NCBI RefSeq assembly: GCF_007859915.1
Contig: NZ_SJPM01000018.1
Span: forward strand, 21,020 to 85,019
Length of the DNA stretch: 64,000 nt
Source of the DNA: Neorhodopirellula pilleata
Lineage (GTDB): Bacteria; Planctomycetota; Planctomycetia; Pirellulales; Pirellulaceae
Reading direction: 5' to 3'
In this document: in pieces, positions 24,826 to 33,674 of the stretch
Numbering within the stretch: position 1 is the first letter of the stretch
Layout of the letters: every line of letters starts with the position of its first letter
Position numbers and translations under genes: made by a program
Notes under the pieces: model-generated
The model's input: the letters and a program-made list of their open reading frames with translations, nothing else
Database searches by the model: none
What the model was told of the DNA's origin: nothing

Positions 24826-26469
24826 CTAACTCAACCACCCCAAAAACGATGCAAAACGATACAACCAAGGACTTTGCCATGGCGAATCGAGCGATGTCGA
24901 CATCGAGAAAACACTCGCCGCAAGAAGCACTCCCAACATAATTCGCCCTACCGCCTTTTCGCTCCACGAGTCCGCTTCGGCCAGCATCCCGTACAACCAC
25001 AGGGGGGCGAACCACAGCATCCAACGGAAACAAATGCTGACACCGCCATAATTTCGGTCGATCTCGGGTCTGGCCACGTAAAACGCGAAGCATACGAGAG
25101 AGGAAAGGGCAACCGAAACCGCCAATCTTCGTTCGTATCCCGGTCCCTTTAGGCAACGATAAGCCAGCCCAAACGGCATGAGAATCCAAATCGGAGTCAA
25201 GGAAAACAGGCCGTAGTGTCCGACGGTCGCGTGAAACAGGTAAGCCGCTCGGCTCGGTTCACCCAAATCTACCCCGCGTCGGTTGCCCGACCGCCAATAA
25301 CTGCGAGGGTATTCGTACCAATCATCCCAACTGCGGAGATTCCACCGTGCTCCGGATTTGGATGCCGGATCTTGCTCGACCTTATACTGAATCTCTCGAA
25401 ACTTCCCATCTTGCTCAAATTCCGCGACGATCGCGTATCCACCCTCGAACAGGGATCGCACCAAAATGCTCTTTGCCGATTCGAGCGGCTGAGTTTCTCG
25501 CAACGCGTCGCGCAGCGAGTCGGCGACCGCCTTTTCAGAATCTTGTGCCGCAACATTCCACTCAAACGTGTCTTGAACGTCGCCGTAACCTCGATGGGCA
25601 TACGGCGTCCGCCAGCTTTGGTGCGCCCAGTAATTGGTGCCGAAGATGCCAGCGGCAACGATCATCGCGCCGAGCAGAAAGCCGGGAATCGATCGAGGAG
25701 CCTCCCACGCAAACAGCACGCCCCATAAACAGAACATGGAAAGGGCGGGCAATTCACACGCGACCGTAAAAGCGGCTGAGGTGCCGGCGACAAACCATGG
25801 CCAAAATCGCGGCATATAGGTCAGTGAACTGAAATCGTCATGAATTCGTTCGCAACAACGCAGGTAAATCCATAACGTCAGTGAAGTCGCCGCAGCGGCG
25901 AACAAATGATTGTTCAGTGCAATGGCAAACGGTGTCAGCATCGTGCCGAAACACGCTGCGGCGACGACGAGCCGTTTGGCAAAATCGGTCGTGTCGGTGC
26001 GTTCGACCGTCCACATCATGGTGACCAAAAACAGTGCGAGCGTGGGCACATTGATCAACAACAGCAACATTCGCGGCACGTAGATCGGTTGATCCGTCAT
26101 CGACAAGCCGGTGCTCCAGTGCAACGCTTTGTAAACACCTGCGATCAACGTGGTCAGCAAAGTGGGTTTGCTACTGTAGTAGTGCAGCCGTCCATCCGGG
26201 CCGACGTGTCGGACTTTGTCGATCGTATCCCATAACCGATGACCTTTGGGCGTCTTAATCACGATCAGTTCGTCGATCGCAAAGGTGCCTTTCTCGACCA
26301 ACGCGGCAACGCTAACCCATCGACTGCGATCGTTCGCGCTCAGAAATGCTGAATCCCCCTCGGGATTGATGACGGTCGCGATCCGGCCGGATACTAACGC
26401 CAACGTGATCGCGATCAGGATGAAGTGCATCCGGATCCGCCGCTGCTGCGGTTGCTCGTGTTTCCGCAT
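24826..26469 (-). CDS. Polytopic membrane protein, possible glycosyltransferase (GT39-like)
   Basis: The 547-residue protein has about ten hydrophobic segments. The first loop after helix one contains NPEGDSAFLSANDRSRW and later GRLHYYSSKPTLLTT, a layout reminiscent of lipid-linked sugar transferases with acidic residues in the first periplasmic loop. A large soluble segment lies at about 285-390. The start codon shares a base with the stop of the GT2 gene (TAATG). ArnT/PMT-like enzymes use polyprenyl-phosphate sugars made by GT2 enzymes such as the upstream one, so a two-step glycosylation pathway is a reasonable guess; no family signature proves it. Confidence 0.55.
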   Translation of the reverse strand: MRKHEQPQQRRIRMHFILIAITLALVSGRIATVINPEGDSAFLSANDRSRWVSVAALVEKGTFAIDELIVIKTPKGHRLWDTIDKVRHVGPDGRLHYYSSKPTLLTTLIAGVYKALHWSTGLSMTDQPIYVPRMLLLLINVPTLALFLVTMMWTVERTDTTDFAKRLVVAAACFGTMLTPFAIALNNHLFAAAATSLTLWIYLRCCERIHDDFSSLTYMPRFWPWFVAGTSAAFTVACELPALSMFCLWGVLFAWEAPRSIPGFLLGAMIVAAGIFGTNYWAHQSWRTPYAHRGYGDVQDTFEWNVAAQDSEKAVADSLRDALRETQPLESAKSILVRSLFEGGYAIVAEFEQDGKFREIQYKVEQDPASKSGARWNLRSWDDWYEYPRSYWRSGNRRGVDLGEPSRAAYLFHATVGHYGLFSLTPIWILMPFGLAYRCLKGPGYERRLAVSVALSSLVCFAFYVARPEIDRNYGGVSICFRWMLWFAPLWLYGMLAEADSWSEKAVGRIMLGVLLAASVFSMSTSLDSPWQSPWLYRFASFLGWLS

Positions 26470-27641
26470 TACGAATGGGTTCCGCGTGGATCATCAAAGC
26501 CGACAACTTGCGAGACGCTGTAGGTGACATGTTGCATCGGCAAAACGCTCGCTCCACCTCCGACGTTGGATTGAATCTGGATTTGCCTTAAAGAGCGGTC
26601 TCGAGCCGCCGAAACTGAAACGATCAACTCCGCGATCAATCCCGCGAGCACACATTGCGCTCCCAACAACACAGCGAGAATGCAGTAATAAAAAATCGCG
26701 GTCGCGTGCAAATGCAATGGCTCGCCGCCAGAGACTCGAGTAATCACCCACATGGCGCTGAGATACAACATGCCCAACGACCCGGCAGCGAAACAAGCCA
26801 ATCCCGCCGAGCCGATCAGATGCAGCGGCCGGCGACCGTAACCGGTCAACAAATAAACGCTCATCAGGTCCAAGAATCCCTTGCCGATTCGCGACCACCC
26901 GTACTTCGAATGGCCGTGCTGCCGGGGATGATGCAGCACCTCAATCTCGCCCACCCGCCATCCGCGAGCGGACGCCAAGACGGGGATAAAACGATGCCGC
27001 TCGCCGTACAAATCGACTTCCGCGAGCACTTCACGCCGATAGGCTTTGAAGCCGCAGTTGTGGTCATGCAGCCGAACTCCGGTTAGCCCGCTGACCATCG
27101 CGTTGAACACACGACTGGGCAAGACCTTGTGCCATGGGTCATGCCGGACCCGCTTCCATCCGCTGACCACGTCGTGCCCCTGTCCGATCGCATCCAAGAA
27201 ACGTGGGATCTCATCGGGATCGTCTTGTAAGTCCGCGTCCATCGTTAGCACGACGCGACCACGAGCGACTGCAAACCCGGCCGCAAGTGCCGCCGCCTTG
27301 CCAAAGTTGCGACGCAAACGGATCGCCAAAGTTCGCGATGCCGGAACGGACGACGATACCAACCCCGCCAATCCGCTCATCTTCTCCCACGTCGCATCGG
27401 TGGAGCCATCGTCAATGAAGATTACCTCGACCGACTTATCGCACGAACGACAAACTTCAACTACACGGCCGTGCAGACGTGCGACGGAGTCTTCCTCGTT
27501 CATCGCCGGAACGACAACGGACAAATCAAAATCCGTGACGGCTTCAGGGCGACTTGATGCCGGCTGAGTCGAAGGCGGTCGGTTGGCGAGCACTGCGGCG
27601 TCGAACGCGTCTGTCGACGAATAAAGTGATTCTGTATTCAT
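26469..27641 (-). CDS. GT2 glycosyltransferase, polyprenyl-phosphate sugar synthase type
   Basis: The 390-residue protein is counted from ATG 27641; further upstream codons have no likeness. The GT-A domain opens with DLSVVVPAMNEEDSVARL, has FIDDGSTDATW and the nucleotide/metal site MDADLQDDPDEIPR, then GHDVVSGWK and LHDHNCGFKAYRREV. Two membrane helices follow (about 275-300 and 315-340), as in DPM1/ArnC/GtrB proteins that transfer a sugar to polyprenyl phosphate at the cytoplasmic face. The product is probably used by the neighbouring membrane protein. The sugar is not identifiable. Confidence 0.88.
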   Translation of the reverse strand: MNTESLYSSTDAFDAAVLANRPPSTQPASSRPEAVTDFDLSVVVPAMNEEDSVARLHGRVVEVCRSCDKSVEVIFIDDGSTDATWEKMSGLAGLVSSSVPASRTLAIRLRRNFGKAAALAAGFAVARGRVVLTMDADLQDDPDEIPRFLDAIGQGHDVVSGWKRVRHDPWHKVLPSRVFNAMVSGLTGVRLHDHNCGFKAYRREVLAEVDLYGERHRFIPVLASARGWRVGEIEVLHHPRQHGHSKYGWSRIGKGFLDLMSVYLLTGYGRRPLHLIGSAGLACFAAGSLGMLYLSAMWVITRVSGGEPLHLHATAIFYYCILAVLLGAQCVLAGLIAELIVSVSAARDRSLRQIQIQSNVGGGASVLPMQHVTYSVSQVVGFDDPRGTHS

Positions 27642-27860
27642 GGTCCCCATTTTGGTTGGCGGAACCGTCAGAGTGTAGAACAAATCTTCCGGTTGGTATC
27701 ACCCCCACCCGAATAATCTTGGCCGGTTTTCTCGCGGTCCGGTTGATCGGATGATGAGCCGAAGTGTGAACGAAGATGAACTAGCCCTTAATCCGCATCA
27801 AGGGTGCTCATGTTCACCGGATTGGCGATTCAGCCGTACTGGCAAGCTGAAACACACGCC

Positions 27861-29198
27861 CTACTTCAAATCGACTAGGTGCCAAGCTTCGATTTGACGC
27901 CTCATCCGCGAGACCACGTCGGGATGGTTCGCGGAGACTTCGATCTTTTCATGCGGATCGGTCTTGAGATGATACAAACGCACTGGTTGATCATCCCATG
28001 AATGCACGTCGCGATAAAGCGTTGTGTCTTTTCCATGATAGCGGACCAGCAGTTTCCAATCGTCTTCGACGCACCACAGATATTGCAACGTGTCGTCGGG
28101 CGCGTCGGGGGTCATGTTGTGAATCGCGTGCGTCACGCCGTAGACGGCTTGGCGCTTCGATCTCGCGTTGTCGTCCATCAAGTTGATACCCGGCAAGTCC
28201 GCCGGCGGTCGCTCACCTACGGCGGCGGCAATCGTCGGGAAAATATCGATGGCGTGGGCTAGGTCGTCCGAGCGACCGGCGCGAATTCTATCGGGCCACG
28301 AGATCATGATCGGGGTGCGGATGCCGTATTCATAGGGCGAACCCTTGGAACGCAATGCATACTGACGCCATTGTTTTTGGTTCGGGTCGTCGGCGTTGGT
28401 ACTGATCGGCATCCATCCGTTGTCGCAGATATAAATAACCAACGTGTTCTCACGCACTCCTTTGGCATCGAGATGATCGAGCAACACACCGCACGTTTCG
28501 TCGAACCATTCACACATCGCATCATAGCACGCGACGTCTTCGGCCCGACCGTCGCGACGATATTTGTCCCATAGTCGCTTCGGCGGATTGTGAGGCGAGT
28601 GCGGCATGAATGGAGCGTACCAAACTAAGAACGGTTTGTTGGCTTGCGTCGCCCGGTCGATGAATTCAGTCACCGGTCGCATCGTCTCGCGGCCGATCTT
28701 CAATCCCTCATCGCCATGACGTCCGCCACGCTGGGGATCGCCGTGCGTCATGCCGTCGGTAAATCCGCCGTCGCTCCAGGAACCTTCCCACCATTTGCCG
28801 GATTGATGAGCCAGGTATCCGCGATCGGTCAACCAGCGGACAAAACTGGCATACTGATGAAACGCCTCGCGCATCGGCGCATCGAGCGCCGCCCGTTGGT
28901 TCTTTCCGTCGACATCGTTGCCCGTGATCCCATGCTCGAACGGATACCGCCCCGTCAACATGGATGCGAGCGAAGGACGACACAACGGTGAGGCGACGTA
29001 GCCACGTTCGAACACCAAACTGCGCCGGGCTAATGCGTCTAAATGCGGCGTCTGGATATCGGGATGGCCCATGAAACCGTAGTCGGTCCACGCTTGGTCA
29101 TCGCTAAGGATAAAGACGACGTTGGGTGGATCGGATGCGAGCGTCGGCTTGAACCAAACGCAAACAACAATCAGCAAAGCAAAAAGGCGAGTATTCAT
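27861..29198 (-). CDS. Secreted sulfatase with altered maturation motif (CRPSL)
   Basis: The 445-residue protein has a signal peptide (MNTRLFALLIVVCVWFKPTLA). The metal site VVFILSDDQAWTDYG and the downstream SGKWWEG and YICDNGWM mark it as a sulfatase-family protein. At the maturation site it reads SPLCRPSLASMLTGRYP: Cys73 and Pro are in place, but the Arg of C-x-P-x-R is Leu77. Formylglycine-generating enzyme normally needs that Arg, so this Cys may not be converted. Planctomycete sulfatase-like proteins with CRPSL occur, from memory. It may be a sulfatase with relaxed recognition or another alkaline-phosphatase-superfamily hydrolase. Confidence 0.85.
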   Translation of the reverse strand: MNTRLFALLIVVCVWFKPTLASDPPNVVFILSDDQAWTDYGFMGHPDIQTPHLDALARRSLVFERGYVASPLCRPSLASMLTGRYPFEHGITGNDVDGKNQRAALDAPMREAFHQYASFVRWLTDRGYLAHQSGKWWEGSWSDGGFTDGMTHGDPQRGGRHGDEGLKIGRETMRPVTEFIDRATQANKPFLVWYAPFMPHSPHNPPKRLWDKYRRDGRAEDVACYDAMCEWFDETCGVLLDHLDAKGVRENTLVIYICDNGWMPISTNADDPNQKQWRQYALRSKGSPYEYGIRTPIMISWPDRIRAGRSDDLAHAIDIFPTIAAAVGERPPADLPGINLMDDNARSKRQAVYGVTHAIHNMTPDAPDDTLQYLWCVEDDWKLLVRYHGKDTTLYRDVHSWDDQPVRLYHLKTDPHEKIEVSANHPDVVSRMRRQIEAWHLVDLK

Positions 29199-29269
29199 CG
29201 GAAAATCAAATGGTGAATAGAGAACAAAGAACCGACCAGAAACATGTTATCGGCCGCAGCGCTACGGGG

Positions 29270-29660
29270 TGACTTCGAGGTACGGAACTTCGGGATCGGG
29301 AGGCGGAGCCTCCTAGGCAGTGCGTTCCCAGGCGGGAGTCTGGGAACGAGTGGATTGTCCAAACTGGTTTCCAGGCTGCCGCGCTCGTTATACCCCACAA
29401 GTCATTATGAATTGCTCCCCTGCCAGCTCGTCTGGCAGGAAGCCGAGGTTGGCAAGCTAGACACAAACCGCAGTTTTCCCAACCTTCCGAGTTTCACTTG
29501 TGCTCGCCGCTTGAAGCCGCGAGCACAAGTGAAACTCGGAAGGTTGGGAGGGCGTCGGTGTCTAGCTTGCAAACCTTATTCACCCACGAGACGAGCTCGT
29601 GGGGGTCAAAAAGATGTGTAGGATAAAGAGGGCGGGAGCCTAGGGAACGAGTGGAAGCGT
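29270..29660. repeat. Cluster of intergenic hairpins with a long two-step palindrome
   Basis: The 476-bp gap between the sulfatase and the Gfo/Idh gene has no credible gene. It holds GGAGGCGGAGCCTCC, the hairpins CGTTCCCAG/CTGGGAACG (near 29320-29350) and CCTGCCAG/CTGGCAGG, and a long palindrome: a perfect 30-bp arm pair (29478-29507 with 29519-29548, core CCGAGTTTCACTTGTGCTCG) inside a 13-bp pair GCAAGCTAGACAC (29452-29464 with 29558-29570). Near 29332 and 29631 the phrase GGCGGGAG...GGGAACGAGTGGA occurs as a direct repeat about 300 bp apart. Downstream CCCACGA/TCGTGGG forms another hairpin. Confidence 0.85.
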
Positions 29661-29674
29661 TAGGGCTGATTTGA

Positions 29675-30928
29675 TTAGGAATGTGCCGCAACCGCTAGCA
29701 ACGATTCGCGTCCGACCAACCAACTCGAGGTGCTTTGAATCGCTAGGTCCGTTTCGTCCAAGGGTTGCCCCGAGCGGATCGCTGAAATGAACGCATTGAA
29801 CTGGCCTTGCCAGCCTTTACCGGCGATTTCTTTCGCGTCGCTTTGCCAGACAATCTTTCCCGCAGCATCGCGGATCAAGCCTCGGGCGAAATCACAACTT
29901 CCCAAGCTGCCTTCGAGCAACTCGCCCATTCCACGACGTTGGCTGTGGTCGCCACCATAACTCGCTAGCGCGATCCGACCGTCGGAATAAGTATAACGTA
30001 TGGCTTGATCCTCGGATTCGGCGTAGATAGGTGTTGCGCCGAAAGCCCAATTGACAACGTCGAGCGAGTGGAGCAAACGGTGATCGATCACGTCACCGCC
30101 TGCCCAGCGGAAATGCATCCAGTGCTTCAGCTCGAAGTCACCCGATCGGGTCTGGTTCCGCTCGGCCGATGGCGGTAAGCCGATTTGCGAAGCGTACAGA
30201 TTGGCGCTGACGAGGCGACCGATCTTTCCAATGCGAAGTTGTTCAATCGTCTGTTGTGACCGGACCTCGTGGCGTCGTTGTAATCCGGAGGCCACGGCCA
30301 ATCGTTGGTTTCGCGCGGCGATCGCGGCCGCCTGGATTTTCTCCAAGCCGTTTTGATCGATCGCCACGTGGCTTTCCATCATCACATGTTTACCCGCCTC
30401 GATTGCGGCGGAAAATTGGTCGGCGCGAAACACGGGCGGGGCCGCCAAGATGACCAAGTCGATGTCGGTGGCGAGCAATTGTCGCCAGGCGGTTAGTCCG
30501 ACGAAACGGCGATCGCCTACGTTGACGAATCCAGACTGACGGCTGTTGATCGCTCGATAGGCGGATTGCAGTTGGTTACCAAATGCGTCGGCCATCGCAA
30601 ACAACTCGACACGTCCGGAATCGAGCAGATGGTTGGTTTGCAACGCTTCGATCGCGGCGGCCTTGCCACGGGCCCCGCAACCGATCAAGCCGACGCGGAG
30701 GGTGTCGCTGCCGAACGCATGAGCGGCGCGTGCGATCGTTTGCTCGGCCGCCAAGACGGCTCCGCCGGCGATCGCCATCGAGCTTTTGGCAAAAAATCCA
30801 CGGCGGTTACCGACGCCTACCAAGGCCTCATTGATTCGACCGGGAACGTTGTGACGACCGGCTTCGTGCTGGCGACCGGCGGACTGTACGTGCGCGGCCA
30901 AGGGGGCTTTTCGATTAGGTTGCGTCAA
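29675..30928 (-). CDS. Gfo/Idh/MocA-family oxidoreductase with Tat-like signal
   Basis: The 417-residue protein is counted from TTG 30928, which overlaps the der stop codon as TTGA; an ATG further in is possible. NRRGFFAKSSMAIAGGAVLA (about residues 41-60) is a twin-arginine signal, so the folded protein with bound cofactor is likely exported, as for many planctomycete members. The Rossmann fold opens with LRVGLIGCGARGKAAA (NAD(P) site), followed by LVILAAPPVFR and GKHVMMESHVAID, which in active members reads as an EKP-like Lys site; here it is ESH, so the usual Lys is not visible. Substrate unknown; the family oxidises or reduces sugars and cyclitols. Confidence 0.85.
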   Translation of the reverse strand: MTQPNRKAPLAAHVQSAGRQHEAGRHNVPGRINEALVGVGNRRGFFAKSSMAIAGGAVLAAEQTIARAAHAFGSDTLRVGLIGCGARGKAAAIEALQTNHLLDSGRVELFAMADAFGNQLQSAYRAINSRQSGFVNVGDRRFVGLTAWRQLLATDIDLVILAAPPVFRADQFSAAIEAGKHVMMESHVAIDQNGLEKIQAAAIAARNQRLAVASGLQRRHEVRSQQTIEQLRIGKIGRLVSANLYASQIGLPPSAERNQTRSGDFELKHWMHFRWAGGDVIDHRLLHSLDVVNWAFGATPIYAESEDQAIRYTYSDGRIALASYGGDHSQRRGMGELLEGSLGSCDFARGLIRDAAGKIVWQSDAKEIAGKGWQGQFNAFISAIRSGQPLDETDLAIQSTSSWLVGRESLLAVAAHS

Positions 30929-32253
30929 GTGTTCGCCTCCGCTCGGGACCGTTTCTGCAAATACAGTTTAATCGGAACCTCGCCGAATGGCAGGTGATCA
31001 CGAAACCAACTCAACAAATAACGCTGGTAATCATGGCCCAACGCGTTCGGCTCGCTGCACATCACGACGATCGTCGGCGGTTCGGTCGATACCTGGGTCG
31101 CGTAAAAAATCTTGGGACGGCGGTTTTGATACATCGGTGGCGGATGTTGGACGATCGCGGCCTGGACGATCCGGTTGAGTTCACCGGTCGAGACCCGCGT
31201 TTGAGCTTGCTTGAACAGCATCTGAGCGTGATTGAGCAATGTCTTGACGTTCTTGCCTGCTTTGCCCGTGATGAATGCGATCGGAGCGTAGGTCAACGTC
31301 GTGAACTGGTGATGAAGGTAGTCTACCCATTTCTCGGACGGGACTTGGCCCGCGTACAAGTCCCACTTATTGACGACGAAAATCACCGGCTTATGGTTCT
31401 CCATAATGTAGCCGACGAGTTGTTTGTCGACTTTGCTGATCTTCTCAGCGGCATCGAAAAACATCAGCACAACGTCCGCACGGCGGACACTGCGTTGGGC
31501 GCGGTGTGTGCTGTAGAACTCCAGGTCGGTTCGCACCGATTTGCGTTTTCGCAAACCTGGGGTGTCGATCGCCGTGAAGGTTTGTCCGTCGAGTTCGAAG
31601 TGAACATCGACGCTGTCACGCGTCGTGCCGGCGACTTCGCTGACGATCATCCGGTCGGTTTCGGCTAACGAGTTGACGAACGTGCTCTTGCCGACGTTAC
31701 GTCGTCCGACGATCGTCATCTTCATCGTCGATTCAGGCGACACGGTGTTATCGTCTTCGGGTAATCTTTCGACGATCGCCTGAAGTAAGTCTTCGCGACC
31801 CCGGTTTTGCATCGTGCTGACGGTCAACAGCAAACCGCGACCGAGCTGACGGAATTCTTCGGCGTGGATATCTTGGTGTTCCTGGTCGGCTTTGTTGACG
31901 ACCAAGATCACCGGCCGCTCGATGCCGCGAAGTCGCTCGACGACCTCGACGTCCAGAGGCATGATGCCTGTTTGCACGTCCACGACGAGAATGATCACGT
32001 CGGCTGAAACCAAGGCGATTTCGATTTGGCGAGAAACATCGGCCGTCAAGTTGTCGGCATCGACCACGCCGATTCCGCCCGTGTCGATCAATTCAAAAAA
32101 ACGATCATCGGTCTCGATCAACGTCGTCATCCGGTCGCGCGTCACCCCTTCGTAGTTATCGACGATGGCGAGACGGCGTCGGGCCAGCCAATTGAAAAGG
32201 CTGCTTTTGCCCACATTGGGGCGACCGACGATGGCGACTTGGGGAACGGGCAT
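30925..32253 (-). CDS. der: Ribosome-associated GTPase Der (EngA)
   Basis: The 442-residue protein has the tandem GTPase layout unique to Der. The first G domain has GRPNVGKSS (G1), DTGGIG (G3) and NKAD (G4); the second has GRRNVGKST, DTPGLRKRKS and NKWD. A KH-like C-terminal domain follows (about 350-435). Der acts in 50S ribosomal subunit assembly in the cytoplasm and is nearly universal in bacteria. The TTGA overlap with the Gfo/Idh gene suggests co-translation, though the functions seem unrelated. Confidence 0.97.
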   Translation of the reverse strand: MPVPQVAIVGRPNVGKSSLFNWLARRRLAIVDNYEGVTRDRMTTLIETDDRFFELIDTGGIGVVDADNLTADVSRQIEIALVSADVIILVVDVQTGIMPLDVEVVERLRGIERPVILVVNKADQEHQDIHAEEFRQLGRGLLLTVSTMQNRGREDLLQAIVERLPEDDNTVSPESTMKMTIVGRRNVGKSTFVNSLAETDRMIVSEVAGTTRDSVDVHFELDGQTFTAIDTPGLRKRKSVRTDLEFYSTHRAQRSVRRADVVLMFFDAAEKISKVDKQLVGYIMENHKPVIFVVNKWDLYAGQVPSEKWVDYLHHQFTTLTYAPIAFITGKAGKNVKTLLNHAQMLFKQAQTRVSTGELNRIVQAAIVQHPPPMYQNRRPKIFYATQVSTEPPTIVVMCSEPNALGHDYQRYLLSWFRDHLPFGEVPIKLYLQKRSRAEANT

Positions 32254-32313
32254 ATTTTTCGGGGAGGGACCGGAACGAGCGTATCTGATATGGTGATGTT
32301 TTCTCTATTCTTA

Positions 32314-32415
32314 GAGCCTGTCCGAAAAGGGGTCTGACCCTTTGGAGGCGAGTCAAGTCTTGCTGTCTTTTTAGTATCGCGGGAGAGGGTCAGACCCCTT
32401 TTCGGATAGGCTCTT
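32314..32415. repeat. Long inverted repeat (AGCCTRTCCGAAAAGGGG type)
   Basis: Arms at 32314-32342 and 32387-32415 match at 28 of 29 positions, with core CCGAAAAGGGGTCTGACCCT, around a 44-bp loop. It lies between the divergently transcribed der and uracil-DNA glycosylase genes. A half-copy with the same core (CCCCTTTTCGGATAGGCT) is at 49787-49808. Because it sits between gene starts rather than ends, a terminator role is less likely than a repeat-element origin. Confidence 0.88.
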
Positions 32416-32481
32416 CGCTTTCATCTTAGTCTGCTGGGCCATTTTCAAGAATCCCTTCCGACGCAAAGCCTTAACGGATTC

Positions 32482-33414
32482 ATGACCAAAACCGAATCCA
32501 CCACCGATCAGCCGCTTCAATCGCTCGATGCGGGCGAAATTGCCGCCGCCGGACACGAGTTGTTGGAGCATTTGCGGCGAAGCGGCATTCGATTTGTGCC
32601 CATCGCGAGTCAACATGGTGTGGAATCATGGTCAACACAGTTCGCATCCGAAGCGGAAGCGGCTGTCACTTCGTCCGCCGACCCCGCACCGCCAGCCTCA
32701 GCGTCGGTAGATTCGCCGCTCAAGAAACCGGTTTCGGCTGCTGCGGGGCCTGCGGTCAGCCCAGCCGTCAACCCGGCGACCAGCCGCTTGGCACCGGTCG
32801 CGGCAGTGCGGTCCGATGGCTCCGGGTACTCGGGGGGTGCCTTGCCACTGGCCGATCGGGAGGCCGTCTTTGCGGAAATGGCCGGCACGGTCTCAGCGTG
32901 CACACGATGTAAAGAACTGGCCGCGTGTCGAACACATACCGTGTTTGGCGAGGGCAACTTGACCCCCCGGTTCGTTTTCTTCGGCGAAGGACCTGGGGCA
33001 GACGAAGATGCCACCGGGCGACCGTTCGTTGGCAAAGCAGGCCAACTGTTGACGAAGATGATCGAGGCTTGCAAGTTGTCGCGTGACGAGGTCTACATCC
33101 TCAACACCGTCAAATGCCGCCCGCCCGGCAATCGCAACCCGGCCCCGGGGGAGATCGCGAATTGTCGCGAGTACTTTGAAAAACAATTCGAAATTTTGCA
33201 GCCTGAATACATTATCTGCTTGGGTGCGGTTCCTTCACAGGCGTTGCTAAACACCAAGCTCTCGGTCGGCCGATTGCGACAAACCTTTCATCAGTACCGC
33301 GATTCCAAAGTGCTCGTGATCTATCATCCGGCTTATCTGTTGCGAGAACCCGAGGCCAAACGAGCCGCCTGGGCCGATCTGCAAATGCTGATGAAAGACG
33401 CGGGGTTAGGCTGA
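32482..33414 (+). CDS. Family 4 uracil-DNA glycosylase (Fe-S)
   Basis: The 310-residue protein carries a long disordered Ala/Pro/Ser N-terminal tail (about 1-125) before the catalytic domain. The four iron-sulfur cysteines Cys140, Cys143, Cys212 and Cys228 have the spacing of Thermus thermophilus UDG (3, 69 and 16 residues apart). The active-site motif GEGPGADEDATGRPFVG and the C-terminal HPAYLLR strand are present. The enzyme removes uracil from DNA at the start of base-excision repair. The tail is longer than usual for the family and may bind a partner such as the DNA clamp; no clamp motif was confirmed. The next gene overlaps by one base. Confidence 0.93.
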   Translation: MTKTESTTDQPLQSLDAGEIAAAGHELLEHLRRSGIRFVPIASQHGVESWSTQFASEAEAAVTSSADPAPPASASVDSPLKKPVSAAAGPAVSPAVNPATSRLAPVAAVRSDGSGYSGGALPLADREAVFAEMAGTVSACTRCKELAACRTHTVFGEGNLTPRFVFFGEGPGADEDATGRPFVGKAGQLLTKMIEACKLSRDEVYILNTVKCRPPGNRNPAPGEIANCREYFEKQFEILQPEYIICLGAVPSQALLNTKLSVGRLRQTFHQYRDSKVLVIYHPAYLLREPEAKRAAWADLQMLMKDAGLG

Positions 33415-33674
33415 TGCTTCAACGTGACCTTCGGTCGAAACCGGTGATCATCGCCAAAGGGATGCTGTTTTTGCTGCTGGGAATCTTCAGTGGCGGGTTA
33501 TTGCTCACTTCGATCTTTTCGATCCGAAATCTGTTGTTGCTCGGACTGACCATTTGGAGCTTTTGTCGGTTTTATTACTTTGCGTTTTACGTGATCGAAC
33601 ATTACGTCGACAGTAAATACCGCTTCACCGGTCTGATCGATTTCGGCAAGTATCTATTCAAACGAGGACGATAA
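33414..33674 (+). CDS. Small membrane protein
   Basis: The 86-residue protein starts at the ATG in TGATG shared with the UDG stop codon. Two hydrophobic helices (about 13-33 and 36-56) are followed by a basic, aromatic tail. No family is recognised. It overlaps the convergent phosphoesterase gene by 17 bp at its 3' end. Coupling to a repair enzyme may be incidental. Confidence 0.65.
   Translation: MLQRDLRSKPVIIAKGMLFLLLGIFSGGLLLTSIFSIRNLLLLGLTIWSFCRFYYFAFYVIEHYVDSKYRFTGLIDFGKYLFKRGR

Noticed and set aside
27765..27822. Weak hairpin GTGAAC...CCCTT/AAGGG...GTTCAC downstream of the CRPSL sulfatase
   Set aside because: Short interrupted stem without a T-tract; not convincing as a terminator.
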